DNA of 64,000 nucleotides from Xanthobacter oligotrophicus (GCF_008364685.1 NZ_VTTL01000012.1:180150-244149); one strand, 5' to 3'; positions 48,972 through 59,437 are shown, counted from the first letter of the stretch. Notes: generated from the sequence alone by a model not told the origin. Numbers and translations are program-made.

Positions 48972-51068
48972 TCAGGTTGCGTGGCCCACCGTCTTCAAGG
49001 CGAACAGATAGACGAGCGCAACCTCGTCCAGCTTGTCGAATCGCCCCGCGGCGCCGCCATGCCCCGCATCCATGTTGGTGCGCAGCAGGATGGGCCGCCC
49101 GCCGGTGTCCGCCGCCCGCAGCCGCGCGACCCATTTCGCCGGCTCCCAATAGGTGACGCGGGGATCGGTCAGCCCGGCGAGGGCGAAGATGGAGGGATAG
49201 GCCTGGGGCCGCACGTTATCCACGGGCGAATAGGCCAGGATGCGCCGGAACGCCGCCTCGTCGGTGATGGGATTGCCCCATTCGGGCCATTCGGGCGGGG
49301 TCAGTGGCAGGGTGTCGTCCAGCATGGTGGTGAGCACGTCCACGAACGGGACCTCGGCCACGATGCCGGCGAACAGGTCCGGCCGCAGGTTGGCCACCGC
49401 CCCCATCAGCATGCCCCCCGCCGACCCGCCCTGGGCGACGATGCGGTCGGGCCTGGTGAAGCCCTCGGCCACCAGATGCTCGGCGCAGGCGATGAAGTCG
49501 GTGAAGGTGTTGGTCTTCCCCGAAAGCTTGCCGTCGGCGTACCAGCGCCAGCCCTTGTCCGTGCCGCCGCGCACATGGGCGATGGCATAGATGAAGCCGC
49601 GATCCACCAGCGACAGGCGGCTGGTGGAGAAGCCCGCCGGAATGGTGATGCCGTAGGCGCCATAGCCATAGAGCAGGAGCGGGGCGGAACCGTCCAGCGG
49701 AGTTCCCTTGCGGTAGAGCAGGGAGACCGGGACGCTTTCCCCGTCCGGTGCGGAGGCATAGAGGCGCCGGGTCACATAGTCCGCCGGATCATGGCCGGAG
49801 GGGACTTCCTGGCGCTTCAGCATCTCCCGGCGGCGGCTCGCCATGTCATAGTCCCACACCTCGGACGGGGTGGTCATGGAGGCGTAGGTGAAGCGCACCG
49901 CGCTGGTGTCGAAGCCGAAGCCGGGGTGAAGCCCCAGCGCATAGGCCTCTTCGTCGAAGGCAATGGCGTGCTCGTCCCCGGAAACGAGGTCGCGAATGAT
50001 GATGCGCGGCAGCCCCGCCTCCCGCTCCAGCCGGGCCATGTGGCCGGCGAAGACGGTGTGGCTCAGGATCATCCGCCCGGCGCGGTGGGGCACGAGATCG
50101 CGCCAGTGGGCGCGGTCCGGTGTGGCGGTGGGGGCCGTGACGATCTTGAAATCCTCCGCCCCGTCCGCGTTGGTGAGGAGGATCAGGCTGTCGGTGCCGG
50201 CGAGGCTTGGGTGGTGCTCCACCTCGTAGCGCACGCCGGCCTCGCGCGGGGCGATGCAGCGGGGCAGGGGAGCCGGCTCGGCAAGGTCCAGCAGGTGGAC
50301 CTCCGAGGTGTCGTGGTCGCCGCAGGCGATGAGGCCGTAGCGGTGGGACTGGGTTTCGCCGAGCGAGACGAAGAAGCCCTTGTCCGGCTCGTCATAGATG
50401 AGGGTGTCGGCGGCCGGATCGGTGCCCAGGACGTGGCGGAACACCTTCGACGGCCGGTGCTCGGCATCGCGGCGAATGTAATAAAGCACGGTCCCGTCGG
50501 CGCTCCAGAGCAGGTCGCCGGTGGTCTCCTCGATCACGTCGGGCAGGTCGACACCGCTCGACAGGTCGCGGATGTGGATGGCGTAAAGCTCCGAGCCCGA
50601 GGTGTCCGCCGCGAAGGCGAGGCGGGCGTGGTCGCTGGTGTGGCGCCAATGGCCGAAATGGAAATAGGCCTTGCCTTCGGCCTCCTTGTCGCCGTCCAGC
50701 AGGATGGCCTCGGGACCGTCAGGCAGGGGCTTGCGGCAATAGAGCGGATGCTGGCCGCCCTCCCGGTGCCGGGAGAAATAGGCAAATGACCCATCCGGTG
50801 CGGGAACGGAGGAATCATCCTCTTTGATGCGCCCGCGCATCTCGGCGACGAGGGCGGCCTTGGCCTCGCCCATGGGGGCGAAATAGGCCTCGGCGAAGGC
50901 GTTCTCCGCCTCCAGGTAGGTGCGGATGTCTGCGTCCAGCACGGACGGGTCACGCATGACGGCGCGCCAGTTTTCGGCGCGCAGCCAAGCATAGTCGTCG
51001 GTGAGGGTCACGCCTTGGACAGTGCGCTCACTCGGTCGGCGCGGCGCGCGCGGCGGCTCAGGCGCCAC
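48972..51068 (-). CDS. ptrB: S9 family peptidase, oligopeptidase B
   Basis: A 698-residue serine oligopeptidase. An N-terminal beta-propeller (about 70-400) gates a C-terminal alpha/beta-hydrolase with nucleophile motif [12 protein letters not shown] (about residues 535-546), the [12 protein letters not shown] segment, and C-terminal Asp and His (DAGHGG). It cleaves after basic residues in short peptides in the cytoplasm. GTG 51068 with GGAG is preferred over TTG 51092; either overlaps the end of msrB, so the two are coupled. Confidence 0.93.
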   Translation of the reverse strand: MAPEPPRAPRRPSERTVQGVTLTDDYAWLRAENWRAVMRDPSVLDADIRTYLEAENAFAEAYFAPMGEAKAALVAEMRGRIKEDDSSVPAPDGSFAYFSRHREGGQHPLYCRKPLPDGPEAILLDGDKEAEGKAYFHFGHWRHTSDHARLAFAADTSGSELYAIHIRDLSSGVDLPDVIEETTGDLLWSADGTVLYYIRRDAEHRPSKVFRHVLGTDPAADTLIYDEPDKGFFVSLGETQSHRYGLIACGDHDTSEVHLLDLAEPAPLPRCIAPREAGVRYEVEHHPSLAGTDSLILLTNADGAEDFKIVTAPTATPDRAHWRDLVPHRAGRMILSHTVFAGHMARLEREAGLPRIIIRDLVSGDEHAIAFDEEAYALGLHPGFGFDTSAVRFTYASMTTPSEVWDYDMASRRREMLKRQEVPSGHDPADYVTRRLYASAPDGESVPVSLLYRKGTPLDGSAPLLLYGYGAYGITIPAGFSTSRLSLVDRGFIYAIAHVRGGTDKGWRWYADGKLSGKTNTFTDFIACAEHLVAEGFTRPDRIVAQGGSAGGMLMGAVANLRPDLFAGIVAEVPFVDVLTTMLDDTLPLTPPEWPEWGNPITDEAAFRRILAYSPVDNVRPQAYPSIFALAGLTDPRVTYWEPAKWVARLRAADTGGRPILLRTNMDAGHGGAAGRFDKLDEVALVYLFALKTVGHAT

Positions 51069-51528
51069 GGGTGTCTCCGTCGTCGGGCGCAAGCTTGAGG
51101 GCGGTGCCGTTCAGGCAGAAGCGCAGGCCCGTGGGGGCCGGTCCGTCCGGAAAGACGTGGCCCAGGTGGCTCTCGCAGCTGGCGCAGCGCACCTCTATGC
51201 GGCGCATGCCGTGGGAGGTATCTTCGTGCGTCACCACCGCATCGGGGGAGACCGGAGAAAAGAAGCTCGGCCAGCCGGTACCCGAATCATACTTGGCTTC
51301 GGAGCGGAACAGGGGGGTTCCGCAGGCGACGCAGGAATAGAGGCCCGCCCGCTTCTCGTCCCAGTAGGGGCCGGTGAAGGCGCGCTCGGTGCCGTGCTCA
51401 CGGGTGATTCGAAACTGCTCGGGCGTCAGGCAGGAGCGCCATTCGCTCTCGCTTTTCACCACCTTGGCATCGCTGTCGCCGTGGGCGGTGGGAGATGGGG
51501 CGGCGGGAGACGGGGCAGGATTGGGCAT
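51058..51528 (-). CDS. msrB: Peptide-methionine (R)-S-oxide reductase
   Basis: A 156-residue repair enzyme reducing methionine-R-sulfoxide in proteins. It has two zinc CxxC pairs (CVACG and CASCE), SGTGWPSFF and the catalytic Cys in LRFCLNG. The N-terminus has an extra Ala/Pro/Ser-rich tail of about 20 residues without a clear signal sequence. It overlaps ptrB by 11 bases. Confidence 0.95.
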   Translation of the reverse strand: MPNPAPSPAAPSPTAHGDSDAKVVKSESEWRSCLTPEQFRITREHGTERAFTGPYWDEKRAGLYSCVACGTPLFRSEAKYDSGTGWPSFFSPVSPDAVVTHEDTSHGMRRIEVRCASCESHLGHVFPDGPAPTGLRFCLNGTALKLAPDDGDTRGA

Positions 51529-52015
51529 GAGAGACCCCTGGTTCGATTTTCATGAGAGGTAGGCATTCGAGGTGGCAACGGCAAGGCGGTGGCGCGTGCG
51601 GCCGGGCCTTTTTGGAGGCGGATGGCCTTGCAGGTCGCGAGGCCCCGCGGCCCATCACGGCCGGGAGCTTAGTCCACTCTCATGTATACAAGAACAGCAA
51701 ACGTTTTCGCGAAATACAGGTTGCAAAGGTGAAGTCGCGAAATTAACAAATATAGAGCACCTTCTTCGTCGGATTGCAGCGGGGCGGCTGAACGGGGAAG
51801 GAGCGCAAGGTTCGCCGCCGGTGAGGCTGCGTCAGTGGAGGTTTCAATGGCCACCGATGCAGGTTCGACCCTGGCCCAAAGCTGCCGCAGTTCAAGATCA
51901 ACTTCGCGCGCAAGATCCTGTGGCGCGTGCAGTTGGCCGCCAGACGTCGGGCGCGCGGACCCATTTTGAATTTCATCCATTCGATGCCAGGAAAACCAAC
52001 CACGAAGAAGGTCCC
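51529..52015. promoter_or_regulatory. AT-rich leader/promoter region of mucR
   Basis: A 487-base region between divergent msrB and mucR without a supported gene. From about 51680 to 51760 it is markedly AT-rich and carries the palindrome TTTCGCGAAA (51705-51714) and a second TCGCGAAA (51733-51740). Ros/MucR proteins bind AT-rich targets with T-A steps and repress their own genes, so this is the likely autoregulatory target. A long 5' untranslated leader is probable. Confidence 0.5.
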
Positions 52016-52432
52016 ATGAGCGAAACCACGGATACGACCACCTATATCGAGCTCGCGACGGACATCGTTTCGGCCTATGTCAGCAACAATACGGTGGCCC
52101 TCACCGATCTGCCGTCCCTCATCCATGAGGTCTATGGCACGCTCCAGCGCCTCTCCAGCGGCGAGGAGGAGCCCGTCTCCGAGCCGGCGAAGCCCGCCGT
52201 GGCGGTGAAGAAATCCGTCCATCCGGACTTCATCATCTGCCTGGAGGACGGCAAGAAGTTCAAGTCCCTGAAGCGCCACCTGCGCACCCGCTACGACATG
52301 ACGCCCGAGCAGTACCGTGAGAAGTGGGGCCTGCCGGCCGACTATCCCATGGTGGCGCCGAACTATGCGGCCGCCCGCTCGGAGCTTGCCAAGCAGATGG
52401 GCCTGGGCCAGCAGCGCCGCCGCGACGCCTGA
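52016..52432 (+). CDS. mucR: Ros/MucR-family transcriptional regulator
   Basis: A 138-residue nucleoid-type regulator of exopolysaccharide, motility and cell-cycle genes in rhizobia. The DNA-binding segment is [20 protein letters not shown] (about residues 75-94). Compared with the canonical Ros zinc finger, the second cysteine is Asp and the second His is replaced (RTRY), so the metal site is incomplete. Family members with such changes are known that fold and bind DNA without zinc. It is monocistronic with a strong terminator. Confidence 0.9.
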   Translation: MSETTDTTTYIELATDIVSAYVSNNTVALTDLPSLIHEVYGTLQRLSSGEEEPVSEPAKPAVAVKKSVHPDFIICLEDGKKFKSLKRHLRTRYDMTPEQYREKWGLPADYPMVAPNYAAARSELAKQMGLGQQRRRDA

Positions 52433-52457
52433 CTGCCCGCAAGAGCCTTTGAACAAC

Positions 52458-52486
52458 AAGGCCCGGCGCAATGACGCCGGGCCTTT
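52458..52486 (+). terminator. Rho-independent terminator of mucR
   Basis: AAGGCCCGGCG (52458-52468) pairs perfectly with CGCCGGGCCTT (52475-52485) over a 6-base loop, followed by T-rich TTTGCATTTT. It also separates mucR from the convergent pckA. Confidence 0.8.
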
Positions 52487-52532
52487 GCATTTTGAGAATG
52501 AGCGGCGGGACGCTGCCGTCCCGCTTCAGGGC

Positions 52533-54146
52533 CTATTCCGCGGCGATGCGCACGTGGGGCTGGGCGTCGCGCACGGCGGCATCCACGTGGTTCTCGAACC
52601 TTGTGAAATTCTCCCGGAACATCTCCACCAGCCGGCGCGCGGTGGCGTCGAACTCCGCCTTGTCCGCCCAGGTCTTGGACGGATAGAGCACGTGCGGCTC
52701 GATGCCGGGCACGGAGGTGGGCACCTCAAACCCGAAATAGGGATCGGTGCGGAAGGAGGCGCCCTTCAGCGAGCCGTCCAGCACCGCGGTGAGCAAAGTG
52801 CGCGTGACCTTGATGGGCATGCGCCGCCCGGTGCCGAACTTGCCGCCGGTCCAGCCGGTGTTCACCAGCCAGCAGTCCACCTGGTGCTCGGCGATGAGGT
52901 CGCGCAGCAAATTGCCGTAGACCGAGGGGTGGCGCGGCATGAAGGGGGCGCCGAAGCAGGTGGAGAAGGTGGCTTCCGGATCCTTCACCCCCTTCTCGGT
53001 GCCGGCCACCTTGGCGGTGTAGCCCGACAGGAAGTGATACATGGCCTGCGCCGGGGTCAGCCGGGCGATGGGCGGCAGCACGCCGAAGGCGTCGCAGGTG
53101 AGCATCACCACGTTCTTCGGCATGCCCGCGACGCTGGTGGCGCTGGCATTGGGAATGAACGACAGGGGATAGCAGGAGCGGGTGTTCTCGGTCAGGCTGC
53201 CGTCGTCGAAGTCGGGGACGTGGGTGACCTTGTCCAGCACCACGTTCTCCAGCACCGTGCCGAAGCGGTTGGAGGCGGCGAAGATCTCCGGCTCGGCCTC
53301 GGCCGAGAGGCGGATGGTCTTGGCATAGCAGCCGCCCTCGAAATTGAAGACGCCGCGCTGGCTCCAGCCGTGCTCGTCATCGCCCAGGAGGGTGCGGTTG
53401 GGATCGGCGGAGAGGGTGGTCTTGCCGGTGCCGGACAGGCCGAAGAACAGGCAGACGTCGCCGTCCGCCCCCACGTTCGCCGAGCAGTGCATGGGCATGA
53501 TGCCCTTTTTCGGCAGGATGTAGTTCAGCGCCGTGAACACCGACTTCTTCATCTCGCCCGCGTAGGACGAATTGCCGATCAGCACGATGCCGCGGGTGAA
53601 GTTCACCGCGATCACCGTCTCGGAACGTACCCCGTGACGCGCCGGATCCGCCTTGAAGGACGGCAAGTCGATGATGGTGAGTTCGGGCACGAAGCTGTCC
53701 AGCTCGGCCTGCTCGGGCCGGCGCAGCATGGTGCGGATGAACGCCGAGTGCCAGGCGAACTCGGTATAGACGCGCACCTTGATGCGGCAGGAGGGATCGG
53801 CGCCGCCGTAGAGGTCCTGGGCGTAGAGGGTCTTGTCCTCGGCCGCGGTGAGGAAGTCCTGGTAGAGCGTCTCGAACTGCTCGGGCGAGATGGCGCCGTT
53901 GTTGTCCCACCACACCTCGGCCTCGGTGTCGGCGTCGCGGACCACGAACTTGTCCTTGGGGCTGCGGCCGGTATGGGCGCCCGTCTCCGCCACCAGCGCG
54001 CCGCCGGAGGACAGGCGGGCTTCCCGGTTCGCCAAGGCGTGCTCGTAGAGCGCGGGTTCCAGCAGGTTCCAATGAACCGCGGTGAGGTGTTTCAGACCGA
54101 AGCTGGCGGCGCCGCAGGCGCTGTTCCGGTGACCGGTTTCGAGCAA
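52533..54146 (-). CDS. pckA: Phosphoenolpyruvate carboxykinase (ATP)
   Basis: A 537-residue gluconeogenic enzyme converting oxaloacetate and ATP to PEP. Motifs are [26 protein letters not shown] (kinase-1 P-loop, about residue 235), LLGDDEHGW (kinase-2) and [10 protein letters not shown]. The start is a TTG at 54146 behind AGGAGG; it yields the N-terminus and length of rhizobial PckA, whereas the ATG at 54209 adds 21 unrelated residues. It stands near the chvI/chvG genes, an arrangement conserved in rhizobia, where ChvI influences pckA expression. Confidence 0.95.
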   Translation of the reverse strand: MLETGHRNSACGAASFGLKHLTAVHWNLLEPALYEHALANREARLSSGGALVAETGAHTGRSPKDKFVVRDADTEAEVWWDNNGAISPEQFETLYQDFLTAAEDKTLYAQDLYGGADPSCRIKVRVYTEFAWHSAFIRTMLRRPEQAELDSFVPELTIIDLPSFKADPARHGVRSETVIAVNFTRGIVLIGNSSYAGEMKKSVFTALNYILPKKGIMPMHCSANVGADGDVCLFFGLSGTGKTTLSADPNRTLLGDDEHGWSQRGVFNFEGGCYAKTIRLSAEAEPEIFAASNRFGTVLENVVLDKVTHVPDFDDGSLTENTRSCYPLSFIPNASATSVAGMPKNVVMLTCDAFGVLPPIARLTPAQAMYHFLSGYTAKVAGTEKGVKDPEATFSTCFGAPFMPRHPSVYGNLLRDLIAEHQVDCWLVNTGWTGGKFGTGRRMPIKVTRTLLTAVLDGSLKGASFRTDPYFGFEVPTSVPGIEPHVLYPSKTWADKAEFDATARRLVEMFRENFTRFENHVDAAVRDAQPHVRIAAE

Positions 54147-54392
54147 GGACTCGTCCTCCTGATGTTCCCGCCGGCTTGAAGCCGGCCCTGCGCTGCGCAT
54201 GGACGCCATCCTGCGTCCTTGGTGATGCTGCGCCTCCTCAGCGTATAAGGAGATGTCGCTAAAAGAAACACAGCCAAACGTGTACCTTCACAATGCGATC
54301 CGCGCAGATGGAAGCACTCTCTAACCGATTGAATGCGGACGGCTCCGGCATTTCGACCGTATCGTTCGGCGTTTCCATAGAAACGCCGCCGT

Positions 54393-55109
54393 TCAGGCCG
54401 CGGTTCCCTGCCGCGCCTTCTGGACGAGGGTCACGAGTTCTTGCCGCACTGCGGCAAGGTCAGTGACGCGTTGCGAAAAGTCTAGCCGCCGGACCAACTC
54501 GCCGCTGGAAATCTCGCAGCCCTCCGGGTCCACCGCCACCATGCGCCACGCCCCCTCGGGTGCGCCGAGGAGCGCCGTGGCATAGAGGCCGACCGCATCC
54601 GAGTGGTCGGCATTCATGTGGGCGATGACGCCGTCGGCGCCGGCCGCCAGCGCCTCGGCTCCGGTCCAGTCGGTGAGAAGGGCGGCGCCCGGCACATCCA
54701 CGATGCGGCCGAAGCCCTCCACCAGGTGCGCCTCGTCCACATGGATGGCGTGGAAGGCGAAGTCGGCGAAGTCCACATAGCCGGCCGCGGCGGGGTGGCG
54801 GGCCAGGTACCGGGTGCGCACCTCGACCTGCGGCGCCGGCACGATGCGGCCGATGAGGCTGGCCCGCGGCGCATTCAGCGGGTCGATCGCGCCAGCCGCC
54901 GAGATCAGCAGGGAGACCCGCGCATCGCCCGCGATGTTGCGGGTATGCCGGGCGAGGCGGGAGATGAGCAGGGTGGGGCGGCCTTCCGGATCGGTGGCGA
55001 CGGCCACCAGCGAGGCATAGGGTCCGCCCGCGGCCTCCAGCGTCGCCAGCGCGCCGAAGCGCGCTTCGCGGATGAGCCGGCGGACGGTGGCGGCGGCAGA
55101 TTCGGCCAT
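54393..55109 (-). CDS. HugZ/pyridoxamine oxidase-like protein with DUF2470 domain
   Basis: A 238-residue cytoplasmic protein. The N-terminal split-barrel flavin-binding domain (about 5-140; FGALATLEAAGGPYASLVAV) is of the pyridoxamine-5'-phosphate oxidase/HugZ type, and the C-terminal DUF2470 domain (about 160-235) contains VIAHMNADHSDA. Family members such as Helicobacter HugZ bind and degrade heme; function here is not proven. It lies between pckA and divergent chvI. Confidence 0.85.
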   Translation of the reverse strand: MAESAAATVRRLIREARFGALATLEAAGGPYASLVAVATDPEGRPTLLISRLARHTRNIAGDARVSLLISAAGAIDPLNAPRASLIGRIVPAPQVEVRTRYLARHPAAAGYVDFADFAFHAIHVDEAHLVEGFGRIVDVPGAALLTDWTGAEALAAGADGVIAHMNADHSDAVGLYATALLGAPEGAWRMVAVDPEGCEISSGELVRRLDFSQRVTDLAAVRQELVTLVQKARQGTAA

Positions 55110-55379
55110 GAAACCATGCTCCCTTCAAACCGGTTCAGGATGAGGCGGTCGGCTCGCCGTGCGCAAGCGGCAGCGCTGCCGCAGGGGAGGCAGGGTGAAC
55201 ACGGCTGGCGACGTTTGGCGAGCGGCGTTTGAAAGGTGACGTTTGGCGTCAGTGGAGAATCCCGCTATTTTGCGGCAGTCGACTCTTGTGTGTCACATTT
55301 CGGCCACGCGAACGGGGTTCACCCCTCGCGCAAGGCCGCAGTTGAGGCCGCTGTATCCAGACGGCTGAAAAGAGGTGTC

Positions 55380-56078
55380 ATGCCCACCATCGCCCTCGTC
55401 GACGACGACCGCAACATTCTGACCTCGGTTTCCATCGCACTGGAGGCGGAAGGCTATCGCATCGACACCTACACCGATGGCGCCTCGGCCCTGGACGGAT
55501 TCAAGACCAACCCGCCGGACCTCGCCATCCTCGACATCAAGATGCCGCGCATGGACGGCATGGAACTGCTGCGCCGCCTGCGCCAGAAGACCGACATGCC
55601 GGTTATCTTCCTCACCTCCAAGGATGAGGAGATCGACGAATTGTTCGGCCTCAAGATGGGCGCCGACGACTTCATCAAGAAGCCGTTCTCCCAGCGCCTG
55701 CTGGTGGAGCGGGTGAAGGCCGTGCTGCGCCGGGTCGGCGCCAAGGACGGTGCCGCCCCGCGCGAGACCGACAGCGCCAAGGTGCTGGAGCGCGGCAACC
55801 TGCGCATGGACCCCGAGCGCCACACCTGCACCTGGAAGGGCGAGCCGGTGACCCTCACGGTCACGGAATTCCTCATCCTGCAGGCGCTGGCCCAACGTCC
55901 CGGCGTGGTCAAGAGCCGCAACGCGCTCATGGACGCGGCCTATGACGACCAGGTCTATGTGGACGACCGCACCATCGACAGCCACATCAAGCGGCTGCGC
56001 AAGAAGTTCAAGTCGGTGGACGACAGCTTCGAGATGATCGAGACCCTGTACGGCGTCGGCTACCGGTTCAAGGAGTGA
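55380..56078 (+). CDS. chvI: ChvI response regulator
   Basis: A 232-residue OmpR/PhoB-type regulator. The receiver domain has acidic pocket DDD near residue 8, phospho-acceptor Asp52 ([13 protein letters not shown]) and FLTSKDEE...KKPFS; the C-terminal winged helix (about 135-232) has the [16 protein letters not shown] recognition region. With ChvG (and ExoR where present) it senses acid and envelope stress in rhizobia and controls succinoglycan, motility and central metabolism. Followed by chvG after 34 bases. Confidence 0.95.
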   Translation: MPTIALVDDDRNILTSVSIALEAEGYRIDTYTDGASALDGFKTNPPDLAILDIKMPRMDGMELLRRLRQKTDMPVIFLTSKDEEIDELFGLKMGADDFIKKPFSQRLLVERVKAVLRRVGAKDGAAPRETDSAKVLERGNLRMDPERHTCTWKGEPVTLTVTEFLILQALAQRPGVVKSRNALMDAAYDDQVYVDDRTIDSHIKRLRKKFKSVDDSFEMIETLYGVGYRFKE

Positions 56079-56112
56079 GCGCCACGGCACCGCGCCGGGG
56101 GCTCTGGACGAC

Positions 56113-57921
56113 ATGACGGCGCACACCGACGAGGCACGGGCCGACGAGATGGTACCGGGTGGGCCCGGCGGTTCCGGCGGCCGGGCGGAGCGGGGGCGCG
56201 AGCCGCGCGGCGGTATCATCGCGTGGCTGAAGCGCGTGCGCCGCTTCGTGGCATTCAAGGGCTTCTCATCGCTCACCCGGCGCATCGTGCTGCTCAACCT
56301 CGCCGGGCTGTGCGCCCTGGTGTCGGGCATCCTCTATCTGTCGGAGTTCCGCTCCGGCCTCATCGACGCGCGCATCCAGAGCCTGCTGGTGCAGGGCGAG
56401 ATCATCGCCGCCGCCATCGCCTCCTCGGCGCAGGTGGAGACCAATGCCATCACGCTCGATCCCGAGCGGCTGCTGGAATTGCAGGCGGGGGAGAGCTACG
56501 GCCCCGACGACGGCTTTGCGCCGCTGGAATTCCCCATCAATCCCGAGCGCGTCGCCCCGGTGCTGCGCCGCCTGGTGGGGCCGACCCGCACCCGCGCCCG
56601 CATCTACGACCGCGAGGGCCAGCTTTTGCTGGATTCCCGCTCGCTCTATTCGCGCGGCGAGATCCTGCGCTACGACCTGCCGTCCCCCAACGAGCCCAAG
56701 CCCGGCGTCATGGAGCGGGCCTGGCAGGCGGTGCAGCTGTGGTTCGGCCGCGGCGACCTGCCGCTCTACAAGGAATTCGGCCCCCAGGCCGGCAAGAATT
56801 ACCCCGAGGTCGCCTCCGCCGCGCTGGGCGCCAAGGCCAGCGAGGTGCGGGTGGACGAGCGCGGGCAGGTGGTGGTTTCCGTCGCCGTGCCGGTCCAGCG
56901 CTTCCGCGCCATCCTCGGCGTGCTGCTGTTGTCCACCCAGAGCGGCGAGATCGACGCGGCGGTGAAGGCCGAGCGCTTCGTCATCGTGCGTGTGTTCCTG
57001 GTGGCGGCGGTGGTGATGGTGCTGCTCTCGGTGCTGCTCGCCGGCACCATCGCCGATCCGGTGCGCAAGCTCGCGGCGGCGGCGGAACGGGTACGCCGGC
57101 GTATCAAGTCGCGGGTGGAGATCCCCGATTTCACCGCCCGCTCCGACGAGATCGGCCATCTCTCCGGCGCCCTGCGCGACATGACGGGCGCCCTCTACAA
57201 CCGCATCGAGGCCATCGAGAGCTTTGCCGCGGACGTGGCCCACGAGTTGAAAAACCCGCTCACCTCCCTGCGCAGCGCGGTGGAGACGCTGCCGCTGGCC
57301 AAGACCGACACCTCGCGCAATCGCCTGATGGAGGTGATCCAGCACGACGTGAAGCGGCTCGATCGCCTCATCTCCGACATTTCCGACGCCAGCCGGCTCG
57401 ATGCCGAACTGCAGCGGCAGGAGGCGGCGAATGTCGATCTCAAGCAATTGCTGGAGATGGTGGTGGGCCTCGCCCAGGACGTGCGCAAGGACGACGGGGT
57501 CTGCGTTTCGCTCACCTTCGAGCGGGCGCACGGCGCGCCGGCCGACTTCCTGGTGGCGGGCCACGCCTCGCGCCTGGGACAGGTTGTGGATAACCTTGTC
57601 TCCAACGCCCGTTCCTTCTCGCCCAAGGGCGGGTCGGTGCGCGTCACCTGCCGCCGCCTGAAGGATGGCGCCGAGATCGTGGTGGACGACGACGGCCCCG
57701 GCATTCGCCCCGATGCGCTCGGGCGCATCTTCGAGCGCTTCTATACGGACCGGCCGCACCAGGGCTTCGGGCAGAATTCCGGCCTCGGCCTCTCCATCTC
57801 GCGACAGATCGCCGAGGCTCATGGCGGCACCATCTGGGCCGAAAATCGCATGACGACCGGAGCCGACGGCACGCCGCAGGTGGCCGGCGCCCGCTTCGTC
57901 GTGCGCCTCCCGACGGCCTGA
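56113..57921 (+). CDS. chvG: ChvG sensor histidine kinase
   Basis: 602 residues. A cytoplasmic Gly/Arg-rich N-terminus precedes TM1 (about 58-78), a periplasmic sensor of about 200 residues with the stimulus_sens_1-type fold, TM2 (about 298-322), a HAMP segment, and a HisKA domain with phospho-acceptor His377 (AADVAHELKNPL). The ATPase follows with VVDNLVSNARSF (N box), DDGPGIRP (G1) and GLGLSISRQ (G2). Partner of ChvI. The hprK gene starts 3 bases after the stop. Confidence 0.95.
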   Translation: MTAHTDEARADEMVPGGPGGSGGRAERGREPRGGIIAWLKRVRRFVAFKGFSSLTRRIVLLNLAGLCALVSGILYLSEFRSGLIDARIQSLLVQGEIIAAAIASSAQVETNAITLDPERLLELQAGESYGPDDGFAPLEFPINPERVAPVLRRLVGPTRTRARIYDREGQLLLDSRSLYSRGEILRYDLPSPNEPKPGVMERAWQAVQLWFGRGDLPLYKEFGPQAGKNYPEVASAALGAKASEVRVDERGQVVVSVAVPVQRFRAILGVLLLSTQSGEIDAAVKAERFVIVRVFLVAAVVMVLLSVLLAGTIADPVRKLAAAAERVRRRIKSRVEIPDFTARSDEIGHLSGALRDMTGALYNRIEAIESFAADVAHELKNPLTSLRSAVETLPLAKTDTSRNRLMEVIQHDVKRLDRLISDISDASRLDAELQRQEAANVDLKQLLEMVVGLAQDVRKDDGVCVSLTFERAHGAPADFLVAGHASRLGQVVDNLVSNARSFSPKGGSVRVTCRRLKDGAEIVVDDDGPGIRPDALGRIFERFYTDRPHQGFGQNSGLGLSISRQIAEAHGGTIWAENRMTTGADGTPQVAGARFVVRLPTA

Positions 57922-57924
57922 GCC

Positions 57925-58374
57925 GTGGACGCGCCCGCCAGCATCCACGCCAGTTGCATCGCCATCGGCGACCTCGGGGTGCTGATCCGCGGCCCGTCCG
58001 GCTCGGGCAAGTCGAGCCTCGCGCTGCGGCTCATCCTCGACGCGCCGCGCAGCCTGCCCCCCGCCGAGCTGGTGGCCGACGACCGGGTGCTGCTGTCGCC
58101 GGAGGACGGTGTTCTGGTGGCGCGGCCGGTCCCCACGCTTGCCGGTTTGATCGAGATGCGGGGCCTCGGCATCCGCCGGCTACCGTATCGTCCCATGGTC
58201 GCAGTGCGGCATGTGGTCGATCTTGCGGCACCCGACGCGGCCCGGATGCCGGCCCTCGAGGCCCGGCGGATCGTCCTACAAGGCATTGAAGTTAAACGCA
58301 CTCCCTTGGGTGAGTGGGGCCAGGCGCAACTGGTTCTCGCTTGCATTATCGGAACGCGTGACCACGATGATTAA
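57925..58374 (+). CDS. hprK: Short HPr kinase/phosphatase
   Basis: A 149-residue alphaproteobacterial form of HprK consisting only of the catalytic C-terminal half: Walker A GPSGSGKS at residues 23-30, an Asp-rich strand (AELVADDRVLL) and the GLIEMRGLGI signature near residue 73. It phosphorylates a serine of HPr and reverses it, linking PTS state to the ChvG-ChvI system. It lacks the N-terminal domain of Firmicute enzymes, as usual in this class. GTG start with ChvG almost abutting, indicating one operon. Confidence 0.92.
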   Translation: MDAPASIHASCIAIGDLGVLIRGPSGSGKSSLALRLILDAPRSLPPAELVADDRVLLSPEDGVLVARPVPTLAGLIEMRGLGIRRLPYRPMVAVRHVVDLAAPDAARMPALEARRIVLQGIEVKRTPLGEWGQAQLVLACIIGTRDHDD

Positions 58375-58398
58375 ATGTGCTTTTGTGCGTTGCACCCC

Positions 58399-58427
58399 TT
58401 GCGTAATTTTTGAGCCGATCTGAATAT
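58399..58427 (+). promoter_or_regulatory. Possible promoter for manX-ptsH
   Basis: TTGCGT (58399-58404), a 17-base spacer and GAATAT (58422-58427) lie in the 108-base AT-richer gap between hprK and manX. This would let the PTS pair be expressed apart from chvI-chvG-hprK. Confidence 0.35.
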
Positions 58428-58482
58428 GGCCGTCCCGCAACGCGGGAGGCCTTCATCCAAGGGTGGTGGAGGCGGAGGAAGC

Positions 58483-58884
58483 ATGATCGGTCTCGTCCTC
58501 GTCACACATGGCCGCCTTGCCGACGAATTCTGCTCCGCCCTGGAGCACGTCATGGGTCCGCAGACCCAGATGGCTACCGTTACCATTGGTCCCGAGGACG
58601 ATATGGAGCGGCGGCGGCAGGACATCATCGAAGCCGTGGACCGGGTGCGCACCGGCGACGGGGTGGTGATCCTCACCGACATGTTCGGCGGCACCCCCTC
58701 CAATCTCGCCATCTCGGTGATGAACACGCCGGATGTGGAAGTGGTGGCGGGCATCAACCTGCCCATGCTGGTGAAGCTCGCCAAGGTGCGCGGAGAGCTG
58801 CCGCTGGAACAGGCCGTCGATGTGGCGCAGGAAGCCGGTAGGAAATACATCAATGTCGCAAGCCGTGTCCTCTCCGGTAAATGA
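58483..58884 (+). CDS. manX: PTS EIIA component, mannose type
   Basis: A 133-residue EIIA-Man domain with active-site His9 (LVLVTHGRLADEF) and the ILTDMFGGTPSN motif. No EIIB/EIIC sugar transporter is in the window, so it fits the regulatory (incomplete) PTS of alphaproteobacteria, in which phosphate passes from EI-Ntr to HPr to EIIA without sugar transport. GGAGGCGGAGG precedes the ATG. Overlaps the proposed long ptsH start. Confidence 0.93.
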   Translation: MIGLVLVTHGRLADEFCSALEHVMGPQTQMATVTIGPEDDMERRRQDIIEAVDRVRTGDGVVILTDMFGGTPSNLAISVMNTPDVEVVAGINLPMLVKLAKVRGELPLEQAVDVAQEAGRKYINVASRVLSGK

Positions 58885-59245
58885 CGCCTTCGTCCCGCGG
58901 GCGGACGCGGAAGAGGCGGAGCTGCACGACGTCGAGTCGCCCGAGGCGGCGTGCGGCCGCCCCATCGCCCCCGAGGCCCTGGTGCGTGCCCTGCCGATCG
59001 TGAACAAGCGCGGCCTGCACGCACGGGCCTCTGCCAAGTTCGTGCAGACGGTGGAGCGGTTCGACGCCTACGTGACCGTATGTCGCAACGGCGAGGCGGT
59101 GGGCGGCAATTCCATCATGGGCCTGATGATGCTGGCCGCCGGCCCCGGCACCAGCGTGACCGTGACCGCCACCGGCAACGAGGCCGCCGCGGTGCTCGAG
59201 GCCCTCGATACCCTGGTGGCGGACCGCTTCGGCGAGGAAGAATAA
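58853..59245 (+). CDS. ptsH: HPr phosphocarrier, possibly with N-terminal extension
   Basis: The HPr core has phospho-acceptor His56 (NKRGLHARASAKF) and regulatory Ser87 (GNSIMGLMMLA), the target of HprK. From ATG 58853 the protein is 130 residues, with an acidic 43-residue extension ahead of the fold, and it overlaps manX by 32 bases. From GTG 58982, with GAGG 5 bases upstream, it would be an 87-residue canonical HPr. I give the longer frame, but the shorter start is a serious alternative. Part of the regulatory PTS with manX and hprK. Confidence 0.85.
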   Translation: MSQAVSSPVNDAFVPRADAEEAELHDVESPEAACGRPIAPEALVRALPIVNKRGLHARASAKFVQTVERFDAYVTVCRNGEAVGGNSIMGLMMLAAGPGTSVTVTATGNEAAAVLEALDTLVADRFGEEE

Positions 59246-59437
59246 CGCCGCAGCCGGAACAATCGCGCCGCTGGCCGCCTGCCGGGCCAAAGGCCTGGCT
59301 TTCCGGGCCCCGCTTGTGCCCGGCGTTTACCTCAATCTCAAGTCGCTCTGGCCGGTGACCGATTGGTTGCCTATTTCTTAATATCGATCGCTCGCGCGCT
59401 GGGCGCGGGGATCCGGGACGGGCCTTCCCCCCGTATC

